Below, piece by piece: positions 12,420 through 22,873 of a stretch of 64,000 bases of DNA (position 1 is its first letter; each line of letters opens with the position of its first letter). Both the position numbers and the translations under genes were made by a program. The notes beneath the pieces were generated by a model that worked only from the letters and a program-made list of their open reading frames with translations, did not search any database and had not been told where the DNA came from. The DNA lies in the NCBI GenBank assembly GCA_964019155.1, contig CAXHSG010000162.1:440001-504000 (forward strand), read 5' to 3'. The stretch comes from Osedax fenrisi (taxonomy: Eukaryota; Annelida; Polychaeta; Sabellida; Siboglinidae).

Positions 12420-12852
12420 ATTAATATATATTGTTATTTTCACGGTTGTGGTTAGGTTTGGGTTAAGTTTTAATTTTTGGTAGTTTTTTTTAGCTGCATT
12501 ATTGGCTTGGGTTTGGGTTTGGGTTTGGGTTTTGGTTTAGGTTTGGGTTAGGGTTGGGTTAAGTTTTAATTTGTGGTGGTTTTTTTTAGCTGCATTACTT
12601 CCCGAGTTTGCCTATAAAAGTAGATTTTCACGGTATTGGTTAGGTTGGGTTAAGTTTTAATTTTTGGTGGTTTTTTTTAGCTGCATTACTTCCCGAGTTT
12701 ACTTCCCGGGTCTGGGTTTGGGTTTGGGTTTGGGTTGAGTTTGGGTTGAGTTTGGGTTTGGGTTTATATAAATATAATAATAATATAATATTTATTATAT
12801 TTATGTATGTATACAGATAGTAATATATTAATATATATATATATATATAATA
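12420..12852 (+). repeat. Telomere-like G-rich array next to Y, gamma
   Basis: Minisatellite units and GGGTTT/GGGTTGAG tracts (12503-12556 and 12708-12767), then the TATGTATGTATACAGATAG tag and (TA)n, then module Y. The reverse complement corresponds to 1480-1965 in copy alpha, and the delta version is 23838-24180. The order array then Y is therefore shared by three copies. Confidence 0.88.
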
Positions 12853-14362
12853 AATAGATATAGGACTACCACTTTCAATGGCCACGTGTACATTGAGAAC
12901 CACTATTCGAGCCCACCGAATAGAGATGGCCAATTTCGTGGGCATCTATTTCACGGCATAATTACACCATTAAATATATGATTTCATTTTATGAAATTTC
13001 ACAATCTTATAAATATTGACATACTTAACAATATATATATTACATACATTTTATTTTATATAAAATAGTCACTAAAATTACACTTTAAAATATGGCGTAT
13101 ATATTTTCGTTATATACGTTTTTGGAATTTCGCCACTTTCAATGCCCACGTATAAAAGTCACTTTTTAGTCAAATATATGGATATATATTATATTTATGA
13201 AAATTACAGAAATTTTTATTTATAAATCTGCATATTTTGTATATTTTAATATAAACATAAAGTGAATATTTTAAAATATATATTTTTAATTAATATTTAT
13301 ATATACAAATACAAATATATATATATTTATATATTATATATTAAATCCAAGGTATTATATATTATAAACATTTTTCTAACAATCTTTGTTAACATTAATA
13401 AATTATTGACCCCAATGACCTAATAATGACCCAATATATTTAACGGATATTTAATACAAATTTCAATAATTTTTTTTAGTTATTATTAAATTAAGACATA
13501 ATTACTTACATTATGAATAATGTTAGTATACTAAATATATCATGTATAATATAATGTATAACATAATTAAATAACTACTGTATCATGTTTATTAGATTAA
13601 AAGTCAATTTAAAATACAATTTAAATTGAATTTTAATAATAATTATTAAATATTATTATAATAATTATATTCAATATAATATTGACAAATATTATATTTA
13701 ATATAATTATTATTATTATAAGTATACAATTTTGAATTTAAAATATATATATTTAATTTAAAACTTTCATATGTATATCCCCAGATTTTAAAACATAATC
13801 GTGCGATCTCTCTAAATAACTACAATTTCAGTTCAAAATAATTTTGAAAATTATTTTCAAAATAGATTGCGTATACATTTATATATTCATAATTATTATT
13901 AATACATACATAATTATAATTGTAATTGTAATTATAATTATAATAATGATAATAATTACTATACAATTTTGAATTTAAATATACGATTTAATTAAAAATT
14001 CGAATATAATATTTATAATTATATATTCTATAATTCTGTGTTTTATATTTTTACAATATTATATTGAATATACTTTATTCAATAATATATTATATATTAT
14101 ATATTATATATATATATATATATATTTAATAATATAATTATCAAACAGAATAACTTAATTATCAGAGAACTATGTCGCAAATGTATTAATATATATGTTT
14201 ACAATCAAAATATAGATAATATGAACATATACAATTTATAAACAATTTTGTAATCTATTTATATCAGCCACAATCACTATTATAGTTTTCACACGATTAT
14301 ATGTTTTAATATCTGCTATTATAAGTATGATTCCTGAAAGTTATACAAAATAACTTATATCA
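12853..14362 (+). repeat. Module Y, copy gamma
   Basis: The reverse complement of 1-1479 and direct match of 24181-25691, with small indels. One example is an extra TAATGACCCAATA near 13423, which looks like a local duplication of AATGACC. Its last 320 bases (14043-14362) are also the inner end of the large inverted repeat with beta. No gene on either strand. Confidence 0.9.
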
Positions 14363-14782
14363 TATATCATATTTAGTAATATTATATTTTATAATCACCT
14401 TTAATATTTAAACTACATTAAATGTATACTACTAATATAAATAAATATATGTAATAGTGATTAATATAATAACTAAGTTATAGCCGCAGAGATTAAAACA
14501 TATAATCGCTTGAACTCTCTAAATAACGACAATTTCGGTTCAAAATATATCGAAAAATTGCGTATAAATTGTATATGTTCACAATTATTACTATAATATA
14601 ATATATTATAAATATATATTTTAGAAATAAATATTTATATTTAATATATGAATACAATTTAAATACATATTCCTAGAATATATATTTATAATAAATTATA
14701 TGATATGTATGTAAGTAATATTATTTATGAACATATAAAATGTATAATTTCGCGATCTATTTTGAACCGAAACTTTCTGTAT

Positions 14783-14924
14783 TAATAAAGGGAAACCTGT
14801 GATCTCGTGCGCAATGTTAATTTAAATAATAATTTATAAATAGTAGAATTTACATTGCGCACGACATCACCAAACCATAATAAAATAACCTAAAATACTC
14901 CGCACAATATCACAGGTTACCTTT
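14783..14924. mobile_element. MITE-like hairpin element (gamma copy)
   Basis: Same element as 7995-8134 in opposite orientation: arms GGAAACCTGTGATCTCGTGC and the complement of GCACAATATCACAGGTTACC, with an inner pair GTGCGCAATGT/ACATTGCGCAC. One arm has lost a CpG (CACGATATC in delta reads CACAATATC here). Confidence 0.5.
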
Positions 14925-15203
14925 ATAGAGCTCGCACAATTAGATTTTTATATATCTGCGTATCATATCTATAACTTAGGTATTACATTAATCGTTATTT
15001 ATATGTGTATAACTATTAAATGTGATTATCGGGTGTAGGAACAACCGTGAAATTTACAAAATGTACAAGAACAACAGTCAAATTTCCTATATATTTCCAA
15101 TATAGAGGATAGCATAATTTTAAGAACAAATTATAATTATATAAAATTAAAATACAAATAATAATCATCATTTATACATAACATAGATACACCAACTGAT
15201 GAC

Positions 15204-15239
15204 ATGGAAGACGAAGAGTCACTTGAGGAATCTAGTTAG
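15204..15239 (+). other. Short acidic exon-like tail, first version (gamma)
   Basis: Reads MEDEESLEESS and stop, identical to the beta copy on the other strand. The upstream in-frame stretch is IDTPTDD after a possible AG acceptor. In delta the stop TAG has become TAT (26558-26560), which extends the frame to 26596. That suggests no strong constraint on the stop, or decay. Confidence 0.3.
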
Positions 15240-17939
15240 TTAATTAGATATGTAATGTTTAATATTAAATATTAAATTTCATAGAATTAATTGGTTATTA
15301 TGTATAGCTCAATCTAGTATAATCATTGGTACCTAAGTTACCATAGACATTAAAATTGGGTATACTGCTATTTGTATAAATCTGCAATATATTTGTATTC
15401 ACCATATGAAAAATCTAAATACAATAAGAATTCATTGAATTAGATATATTGATTCAAATATAATTCAGTGATATTCTTTATAATTTGTCAATTGATATGA
15501 AAAATATTTAAATATTAGTTGTAAATATCTAATTTTAATAAAAATTTAATTGGAATTTTTCATATAGTAAATTACTTATATATTAATCTAAAATTGTGTA
15601 ATTTCCATTTTATATTTTATAAGCAAATTATTTAATAAATTTATATTTAGTCAATAAATGAAAATATTATATAACTTAATTTTTTACTAGGTTTGGTACA
15701 ATTATTATATAATATTATCTATACTTGTATAATTTTAATTTTATCATTTGGATTATTTTAATTGTTATTTCATACTTTTAAAGCAATTGCAAGTCATTAT
15801 AGTAATGTAAGTGACTTTGAATTTTTATTGAAAATATTATGTACCAATACAAATATTACAAACACAATGGCAGATTGTCATTAAAATTGGTGAACAAACT
15901 TTATATACAATAGCAGTATATCTAATTATAATATCTAGGAAGTTACCCAAATATATTACAAAAAGATTTTCATATAGTATTTTCATATGTAATTACTTTG
16001 AATATTAGTAAATAAATATGATTAATAAAGAAATAATATTGTTATTATACATTAACATTTTAAATATTATTTATATACAAATAACATATTTTTATTATAC
16101 ATATTTTATAAAATTTATTTATTCATTTTTAACAATATCAATTATTATATAACAATTAAAATAATTTGAATTGTTTTTATAACAATAATTGAAATCATTA
16201 ACAATACAATTAACATTTAGTTTATTATATGCATTGTTTTTTAATGTTTAAATAATTTTTAATCAGACCCATCAAATAATGTATAATAAACTATATACTC
16301 TAAATAAATCTATTTATATTTTATTAAGGGCATGCACATACAGCCTTACATTGTATGTAGATGGATAGCAAATAATGGGTCTATAGAAAGCTATGCACAC
16401 AGAATTCTATATATTGAATTTAGCTAATTTGTATTGTATTCTATTCAATAAATGTATATATATGCATACAAATTTCAATTATACATATACAAATTTAGAA
16501 AATATTCCCTTATAGGATTATTTATATATATGTTATTTATACAATGCCATACAAATTAGTATAATGCATAATAGTTTTTGAGAAAAACTCATTTATACAC
16601 ACATACCTAGAGTGAATTAATTATGAGAAAACAGTAGTTGAAGTTTGACAGTATGAAAATCAATTGATATTATAATCTATTTCAATTTATCATAGTAATT
16701 TACATATATACAATTATCTTTAAAGTAATATAAATATTGTTATTTAATGAAATGTATATATTTATTTGTAAATTGGTAAGAACTACTATTATACATATTA
16801 TGCATAAATAATACCATATTTATAAAATATGGTATTATTGATATGTACAATTTTATTTCAGATATTCTACTCTCTAATTAGACACTAAGATCACATGATA
16901 TAGTATTCATATAAAAAATGATATAGAATAATTCAATGTAAACAATCTGGCTTTTATTTTTTTTTAAATCGTCAATTTATAAGTTATCAAATATTATAAT
17001 ATAAAATACAATAGTCAGGGACAATCAATTAAATATTGATACATTTTTTTTGAATAGCATAGTTAAAAAACTACTTTTTATGATATTTATAGATTGAATT
17101 CATGGCTAATATTTATACAGATACTATAAAACACTATTTATTAATATTATGGAATACAAAATAAATACAATTTATTTTTTTTATTATTTTGGACTGTGTG
17201 ATATCCCCTTAAGATCTAAAATTGTATTTGTGTTTATAATATATATATAGTTTGCAATATGCAATTAAGCATTATAAACATATGCCTGTAAAAAAACTGA
17301 TGTGGAATATTTGAAATAATTAGTACATTTTAATATTTAGGAATGTATTAAGGATTTATAATATTACTTCATATAGTAAAAATATTGATATTTCATACTG
17401 ATTGCAAAAATTATTCATTTTTTAGTATACCCATTTTTTATAATATAGTACACAATAAAAATAATACTTTAGAAGCCTATATCTCAAAACTGTTTTTTTC
17501 CATTTTTATCCTATTTCTAAAACTCCATAGCTTTGTTCCCTCCGATGAATCTTTATAACATTTTCAGAGTATATAGATAATACAATATTATGAAATTTGA
17601 TAATATTATACAATTTCAGATGCATTTAATTTTTTAAAACATGTAAACAAATATGTTTTATTATTTGTTCAGTAAAAATTTACCAGATCTACTTTTTATT
17701 ATCTTATACTTGATATATGAGAATTTCAGGGGCCAAATGGTAATATAAATGAATTTTATTTACGTAATAAGAACTTATTTCTTTCACATTATCAAAATGT
17801 ATCGGTATTCTAGTAGACCCATAAATTACCTATCTTTTACATGTAACGTCTGGCCTTGATAACAATTAAAATACGTGACTATTAAAAAAAGTTTGAATTA
17901 TCATTGCCTTGAAAGTGATTACAACTCATCAATACAATA

Positions 17940-18017
17940 CACCCAATCTGACCGAATATCTCGGGGTTGTCATCCCCTATGGGGGTGTTATGCATCAAGG
18001 GTTGGTGTAATTGGGTG
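17940..18017. other. GC-richer patch with nested inverted repeats (gamma copy)
   Basis: Outer CACCCAAT/ATTGGGTG, inner CCCCTATGGGG and GGGG/CCCC pairs. It appears unchanged relative to the beta and delta copies although the flanking AT-rich DNA has substitutions. Confidence 0.45.
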
Positions 18018-18138
18018 ACATCTTCTGGTGTCAAATATATATAGAGGATAGCATAATTTTAAGAACAAATTATAATTATAATTATATAAAATTAAAATAC
18101 AAATAATAATAATTATCATTTATTAGATACACCAACTG

Positions 18139-18174
18139 ATGGCAGACGAAGAGTCACTTGATGAATATAGTTAG
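18139..18174 (+). other. Short acidic exon-like tail, second version (gamma)
   Basis: Reads MADEESLDEYS and stop. It lies in the second of two paralogous segments of module X, about 2.9 kb downstream of the first version. Both retain an open frame through the acidic stretch, but the upstream frames differ. Confidence 0.25.
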
Positions 18175-18390
18175 TTAATTATATATGTAATATTTATTAT
18201 TAAATGTTTCTGAGTTTTTGTCTATATTGTGTATATATATTTATATTAGTTTTATTATATCATTATCTTCATATTTTTAAAATGTTTTAAAATGTAGAGT
18301 CATGAACGACATCCAGAAAAAGTGGACAAACTAAAAGTTATTATAGAGTGTATTTGTGTATATAATGTATAATAGATTAGTAATATGTAA

Positions 18391-18512
18391 TTGTATAGTA
18401 GTAGTAGTAGTAGTATTAGAGGAGGTGTTGGTAGTAGTAGTAGTAATATTGGAGGAGGTGGTAGTATTGGTAGTGATAGTAAGGTGGTGGTAGTAGTAGT
18501 AGTAGAATGGAT
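18391..18512 (+). repeat. Contracted TAG microsatellite and degenerate flank (gamma)
   Basis: Only about six TAG repeats remain, followed by the same degenerate flank (GAGGAGGTGTTGGTAGTAG, GGAGGAGGTGGTAGTATTGG, AAGGTGGTGG) as in the other copies. One of the two interruption blocks seen in beta and delta is also missing. This is consistent with a contraction that removed the pure run together with one block. Confidence 0.9.
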
Positions 18513-19711
18513 ATTTGACTACCAGAAGATATCCTTGATATTAATAGTAAATTATATATTTTTAATTAATTAATTGTTAATATTTATAACTAAATCTATT
18601 ATAATAATTATTACCTAAGTACATATTATAATTGTGTAGACTGCTATTTGTATAAATCTGCAATTTTGTTGTTGTTGATATTACTAATTTATTTTAATAA
18701 TTGTTAATTACTTCATTACAATTTACCAAATTATTTTATTTTACATATTTGAAAATAGATATCACCATAAAGTGGGGCCGTGGTGAATTTGACAAATTAT
18801 CATCCTATAGCAAGTCTTTTAAACAACGTATTATACCAGGTTTTTTTTATAAAATAAATTATACAAATATTTAATTATTAATATATTCATACATTTAAAC
18901 TGATAAAAATAAAATAACATTACAACTTTTCCCTTACTAATTAACCTTTTATCTATTTATTTCATATTTACAGGCAAAGTTGAAATCGAATATATGTTAT
19001 CAAAATATTGCCCATCTTCTATTTAAATTGTATTTTTATATTTTATATATATAATTATAATATTAATTGTAGTGAATGAATAAATATAAATATTCTCATT
19101 AGTTAACAATCTAATAATGTATATTATAATTATAATGTACTCAAACTATCATAATTTTTCGTTGTAATTTTAAATTAACATTTATTTTGTATATGTATAT
19201 GGACAATATTTGTGCTTATACTAATTAATAAATAGGTTTTTTTTTATATTTTAAATAAATAAAATATTAATATAAGTAACAGTTGTAATGTTATAGTACC
19301 TAATATTCATAATAAACGTGATAATAATCATAACAATATTTTAAAATTGAAAAGTAGAAATTCTAGATACTTAATAAGAAACCTAGTAAGGGTGTATAGG
19401 TGTATTCTAATTAGGTAAATATAATTATATCTTATAAATGTATTAAAATGTAACTAGAACTTTATAGAATTTAAATTTGATATAAATTCCTATAATATGA
19501 TGTAATATACAGATTGGCATATATAAGTAACTATAAGAATAATATCACCAAATTATTGAATATTTATTTAAATTACTACGCGTTTTAACAAATAATATAG
19601 ATACTGAAATTACATACGAATATCAGATACAATTTATTATGTAAAAATATTGGATTATTTATTTATTAATGAATTTATTAATGTAAATAATGTAATATTA
19701 CTTATTCCCAT

Positions 19712-20064
19712 GATGAGGTCGTTTAAAATTATATATCTATGAGTACACTTTATTCAATTCGCATTAGTTAACGTTTCCAGCTATTCTACAATTGATAATC
19801 CAAACCAATCATGAATATCTTCCATCCAGCTATTCTTCAATCAAACTTTTTCTTTCGGTTGCTTTTTGTCCAAGTATCTTGATTTGAGATATGTCAAAAC
19901 TGATCTAGATTTATACTCTATTGCATAATAAAGGTTCGAAAATGTATACTAATTATTATATTTTATCAGTTAAATAAGTTTGTCTTTCATTGGCGATACA
20001 TTTTAGAGAGCAGTCTTCTATGCCCATTACATTTCTTGTACTACCAAATTGTATACATTTCTCC
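19712..20064 (-). pseudogene. Decayed non-LTR retrotransposon RT tail (tentative)
   Basis: Minus-strand frames give fragments in the order expected for the end of an RTE/Jockey-type reverse transcriptase: NVMGIEDCSLKCIANERQ and TYLTDKI, a gap with stops, then KKQPKEKV, NSWMEDIHDWFGLSIVE and a final basic/hydrophobic tail. The W-x-x-D/E-I-x-x-W-x-G-L-S-x-x-E pattern is the conserved C-terminal signature I rely on. Frames are broken by several stops. The likeness is by eye and partial, so a different transposon or chance remains possible. The duplicate is at 31398-31751. Confidence 0.33.
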
Positions 20065-20273
20065 AATTATTATAATAATTATACATAAAATTTTACAAGA
20101 GTAATCAAATTCTATGATTAAAAGTTGGCCTTTATTTTACAAATATGCTATAATAAATATAATATTGATCTTTTGTATAATTTTATCAAAAGAGTGATTA
20201 TATTTTAAATTTAAACAGTAATACACTAAAAATTGATAATAATTATAATATTAATTAAAAAATAATATTATCT

Positions 20274-20345
20274 GACTCAGTCTAGCATTGAACTCAAACC
20301 CTTTGAATCTGTAGATTAACATGCTAACCTCTAGACTACCCAGTC
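20274..20345 (-). pseudogene. tRNA-like element 1 (degenerate, 72 nt)
   Basis: The minus strand is exactly 72 bases in tRNA register. The acceptor halves GACTGGG and CTGAGTC pair at 6 of 7 positions. TA lies at positions 8-9, the A box is TAGTCTAGAGG and the B-box-like sequence is GAGTTCAATGC. The loop CTACAGA has T at position 33. D and anticodon stems are poorly paired, so it is a tRNA-derived repeat or pseudogene, not a working tRNA. The duplicate at 31961-32032 is identical in these features. Confidence 0.6.
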
Positions 20346-20954
20346 TTACTTTTATAATAATAATAATTAGATCTTAGTTATACTTGTATTGAAGTATTAC
20401 ATATATTATATTTTATTTATATAATATAGTTAATTTGTTAGTATTATATAGTTAATAATTATTAAAACTAAAGTTAATCTGGGTTGATTCAACAAACGTA
20501 ATCAATATATTAAGTATTATAATTATATTAATTATTATATAAATTAAATTTATTAATTCAGTATATTATTGAATATCAAAATAATAAAAATTTAAACCAT
20601 GCATATTTAATGTATTTATCCGTATTTAAGGGTATTAATATGTTTGGTTTCCTTTAAATTACATTAATACTATTCAATAAATATAGTAAAATTGATTTAA
20701 TATTATAATTATTCTTTACTAATCATTATAATGATTATAATAACTTATTAAATAATTATACATAAAATATTATACAAGAATAGTCAAATTCTATGATAAA
20801 ACTTGGTCTTTATTTTACTAAATATGCTATAATAAATATAATAGTTAACTTTTGTATAATTTTATCAAAAAAGTGATTACATTTTAAATTTAAATAGTAA
20901 TATATTATAAAAATTGATAATAATTATAATATTAATTACAAATTTATATTATTT

Positions 20955-21021
20955 GCCTCAGGCTAGGATTGAACCGAAGACCTTTCGTTAGACAATATGC
21001 TACCCTCTAGACTACCAAGTC
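20955..21021 (-). pseudogene. tRNA-like element 2 (degenerate, 67 nt, 4-base deletion)
   Basis: The minus strand has acceptor halves GACTTGG and CTGAGGC (6 of 7 paired with wobbles), A box TAGTCTAGAGG and B box GGTTCAATCC. It is 4 bases shorter than its delta counterpart (32642-32712, 71 nt) because GGAT is missing in the anticodon-loop region. The delta copy therefore keeps the ancestral form. Confidence 0.6.
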
Positions 21022-21257
21022 TTATTTTTATTATATAGCTAATTATATCTTAGATATACGTGTATTGAAGTATTACATATATTATATTTTATTTATATAA
21101 ATTCATAACATAGTTAATTTGTTAGTATTATATAGTTAGTAATTATTAAAACTAAAATTAATCTTGTATTTATTAAATAATTTAATCAAATATTTTATGA
21201 AAGCCCGTTTAATTTCAATTATCAGCAATATATATAATATGTTTATAATTCAGTCTA

Positions 21258-21805
21258 CTATTCAATCTTCCCTCCTACAAACTCATTAAACTGCAACGTC
21301 TTCAAAATGATGTAGTACGTTGCGTCCATCTACTTCCACGTCGTTCCTCTATTACACCTCTCAACAATTTCAAAAATTTCAAACAACTACACTGGCTCCC
21401 AATCTCATACAGAATTAAATACAAACTTTCCCTGACAATCCACAAAGCCTACATCACAACTCCCCTGACTACCTTGCCTCCCTTCTCCATCTACATATAC
21501 CCACTACTCCAATCCATACCCGGTCCTCTAACACATTTCTCCTTACTTAGTAAGTTACTACACCACACATACACAACCTCCACTCCTCCAATATACGCTC
21601 ATTCTCCCTATCTGCCCCTTATCATTATAATTCCCTACCCCACCACCTTCGTTCAATGAAATCAACCTCCTCCTTTAAACGTCATCAAAAGACACACTAC
21701 GTTTCCCTTGCTTTCCCCCCAACACAATAATCTATCCCACGGACGGCCGATTGCTCGCGCACAGCGCAGTCCTTAAACGAAAAAAGTAAGTAAGTAAAGT
21801 ATAAT
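21258..21805 (+). mobile_element. 3' end of a CR1/L2-like LINE, inactivated
   Basis: This is the C-terminal region of the reverse transcriptase ORF of a non-LTR retrotransposon. One frame gives KLQRLQNDVVRCV and LHWLPISYRIKYKLSL. After a one-base frameshift near 21462 the next frame gives PDYLASLL and RSSNTFLLT, then two adjacent stops (TAG TAA, about 21549). The same frame resumes with RSFSLSAPYHYNSLPHHLR and SFKRHQKTH, ending at TAA 21728-21730. These match the usual LHWLP..RI.YK, P.YL..LL, RSF..AAP..WNSLP and FK..LKT signatures in order. A short GC-richer 3' UTR and a tail of AAGT repeats (21782-21805) follow, as expected for a 5'-truncated insertion. Duplicate at 32944-33491. Confidence 0.85.
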
Positions 21806-22394
21806 AAGATAACAAAATGATATGTAAGCTGTTATATGCCATATATAACTTATATGGATACTAGATTTATTTTTCTAATACATTTAATTTCTAATCAGAT
21901 ATATAGTATATATATCATATATACACATTATTGTTAAGTTAGAAAAGTTTAATTGTAATTCAAATATTATACTCAAATAGGTTTACTATTTGAAACAGAT
22001 AATCTCTATAGTGTCTGAAAGTACGTTTAAATGCAATTAGAAGCAATAGATTATATATTTGGTATATTATTAATATATTAATATTAATATTATTAAGGAT
22101 TCTAAATTATTTTTCTAATCAGATTATCTCAGATAATCATTATCTAACAGATTATATCTGAGATATATAGAAATTACTATTAATTTTAATTTTAATTAGA
22201 CTTATAGAAATAACTTAATTATAATTCGAATATTACTATATACATAGTAGATCAATAGAGTTTTATAATATAACCTAAAATAATAGTAGTATTTAAAATA
22301 TATGTAAATAATATTTGTCTATATATTCTTAGAATAATTCTAATTATTTTTATAAATTTTCAAATAATATATATCGCAAAGTATATTTAAATAT

Positions 22395-22478
22395 ATCTGT
22401 CTATAGCGTAGTGGTTAGAGGGGTGTATCACAAATAAACTATTCTGGGATTGCCTAGGTTCGAACCCCTGACGAGGTA
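22395..22478 (+). pseudogene. tRNA-like element 3 with A and B boxes
   Basis: A box TAGCGTAGTGG at 22404-22414 and B box GGTTCGAACCC at 22457-22467 both match the RNA polymerase III consensus, with normal spacing. The span is about 81 bases if read as a tRNA, and acceptor and D stems do not pair. It is better read as the head of a tRNA-derived SINE or a decayed tRNA than as a functional gene. Duplicate at 34092-34175. Confidence 0.6.
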
Positions 22479-22873
22479 AATATATAATTTTTTTTGTTAA
22501 ATATATAAGTTTATTATTAATATATTCTTAAAAATAAATTATTTTATAATATAAATTTTATTTGAATAAATTACTAATTATGTATATATTAATTCTTTAT
22601 CATTAACATTCCCATATATATTTAATAATTTCTCAATTTATATGAATTAAATTATTATTATATATATATATAATATTAATTAATGAAAGTATTATGCATA
22701 TTTAATTATTAATTAATATAAATATTGTATATACTGTATACATACGTTTAGAGAAACGTGTTTCTCTAAATCTATATGACTGTATATGATATGATGATGC
22801 ATTCACAGTCCAAATACATATATTACCATTACATGCTATTATATAACATAAAGGTAAAGATAATATTAATATT

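Larger units (their letters stand above)
14363..19710 (+). repeat. Module X, copy gamma (right arm of large inverted repeat)
   Basis: The reverse complement of 3020-8557 and direct match of 25692-31397. It is non-coding in appearance. It differs from beta and delta by loss of most of the TAG microsatellite (18391-18420) and by a 113-base deletion at 17253-17265, bounded in the other copies by TGCAAT repeats. It contains two paralogous segments (15108-15400 and 18046-18670). These share the exon-like tail and the downstream words TAGTTAGTTAATTA and TGCTATTTGTATAAATCTGC, so X itself grew by an older internal duplication. Confidence 0.9.
20064..21165 (-). repeat. Two diverged tandem copies of a tRNA-containing repeat (about 420 bases each)
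   Basis: Segments 20064-20480 and 20748-21165 align along their length. Both contain CAAATTCTATGAT, TTTTGTATAATTTTATCAAA, the tRNA-like core, TGTATTGAAGTATTACATAT and GTTAATTTGTTAGTATTATA. On the minus strand each reads as a tRNA-like head followed by an AT-rich body, as in a tRNA-derived SINE. The copies are diverged, so this duplication is older than the gamma/delta event. Confidence 0.6.
19711..22873 (+). repeat. Module Z, copy gamma
   Basis: Matches 31398-34570 with few differences and is absent from beta, which stops at the X/Z boundary. It contains, in order, a decayed retrotransposon tail on the minus strand, two related segments each with a tRNA-like core, a CR1/L2-like retrotransposon 3' end on the plus strand, and a third tRNA-like element. 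The remaining stretches of more than 300 bases (21810-22390 and 22480-22870) are AT-rich with short palindromes and no gene. Confidence 0.9.

Noticed and set aside
8898..12852. Head-to-head telomere fusion
   Set aside because: A fusion should show G-rich strand meeting C-rich strand at one point. All tracts from 8981 to 12767 have the G strand on plus; the opposite orientation appears only at 1589-2905, separated by module X.
8949..12945. Asn-Pro-rich reading frames across the G-rich arrays and Ile-Tyr runs
   Set aside because: Translation of CCCAAA and TA repeats. They begin in the TATGTATGTATACAGATAG tag and have no codon-like constraint.
15195..15235. Hammerhead ribozyme suggested by CTGATGA, CGAAG and GAGTCA
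   Set aside because: The second core lacks GAAA, stem II would not pair, and GAA is directly joined to GAGTC with no stem III. The acidic exon-like reading or chance explains the words better.
21474..21659. 61-codon open frame in the LINE end (and 33157-33342)
   Set aside because: It lies in the pre-frameshift frame. The conserved LINE signatures PDYLASLL and RSFSLSAP are in another frame, so this is a shadow.
20274..22478. Functional tRNA genes
   Set aside because: Pol III boxes are good, but D, anticodon or acceptor stems fail in each of the three elements, and element 2 in gamma has a deletion in the anticodon region.
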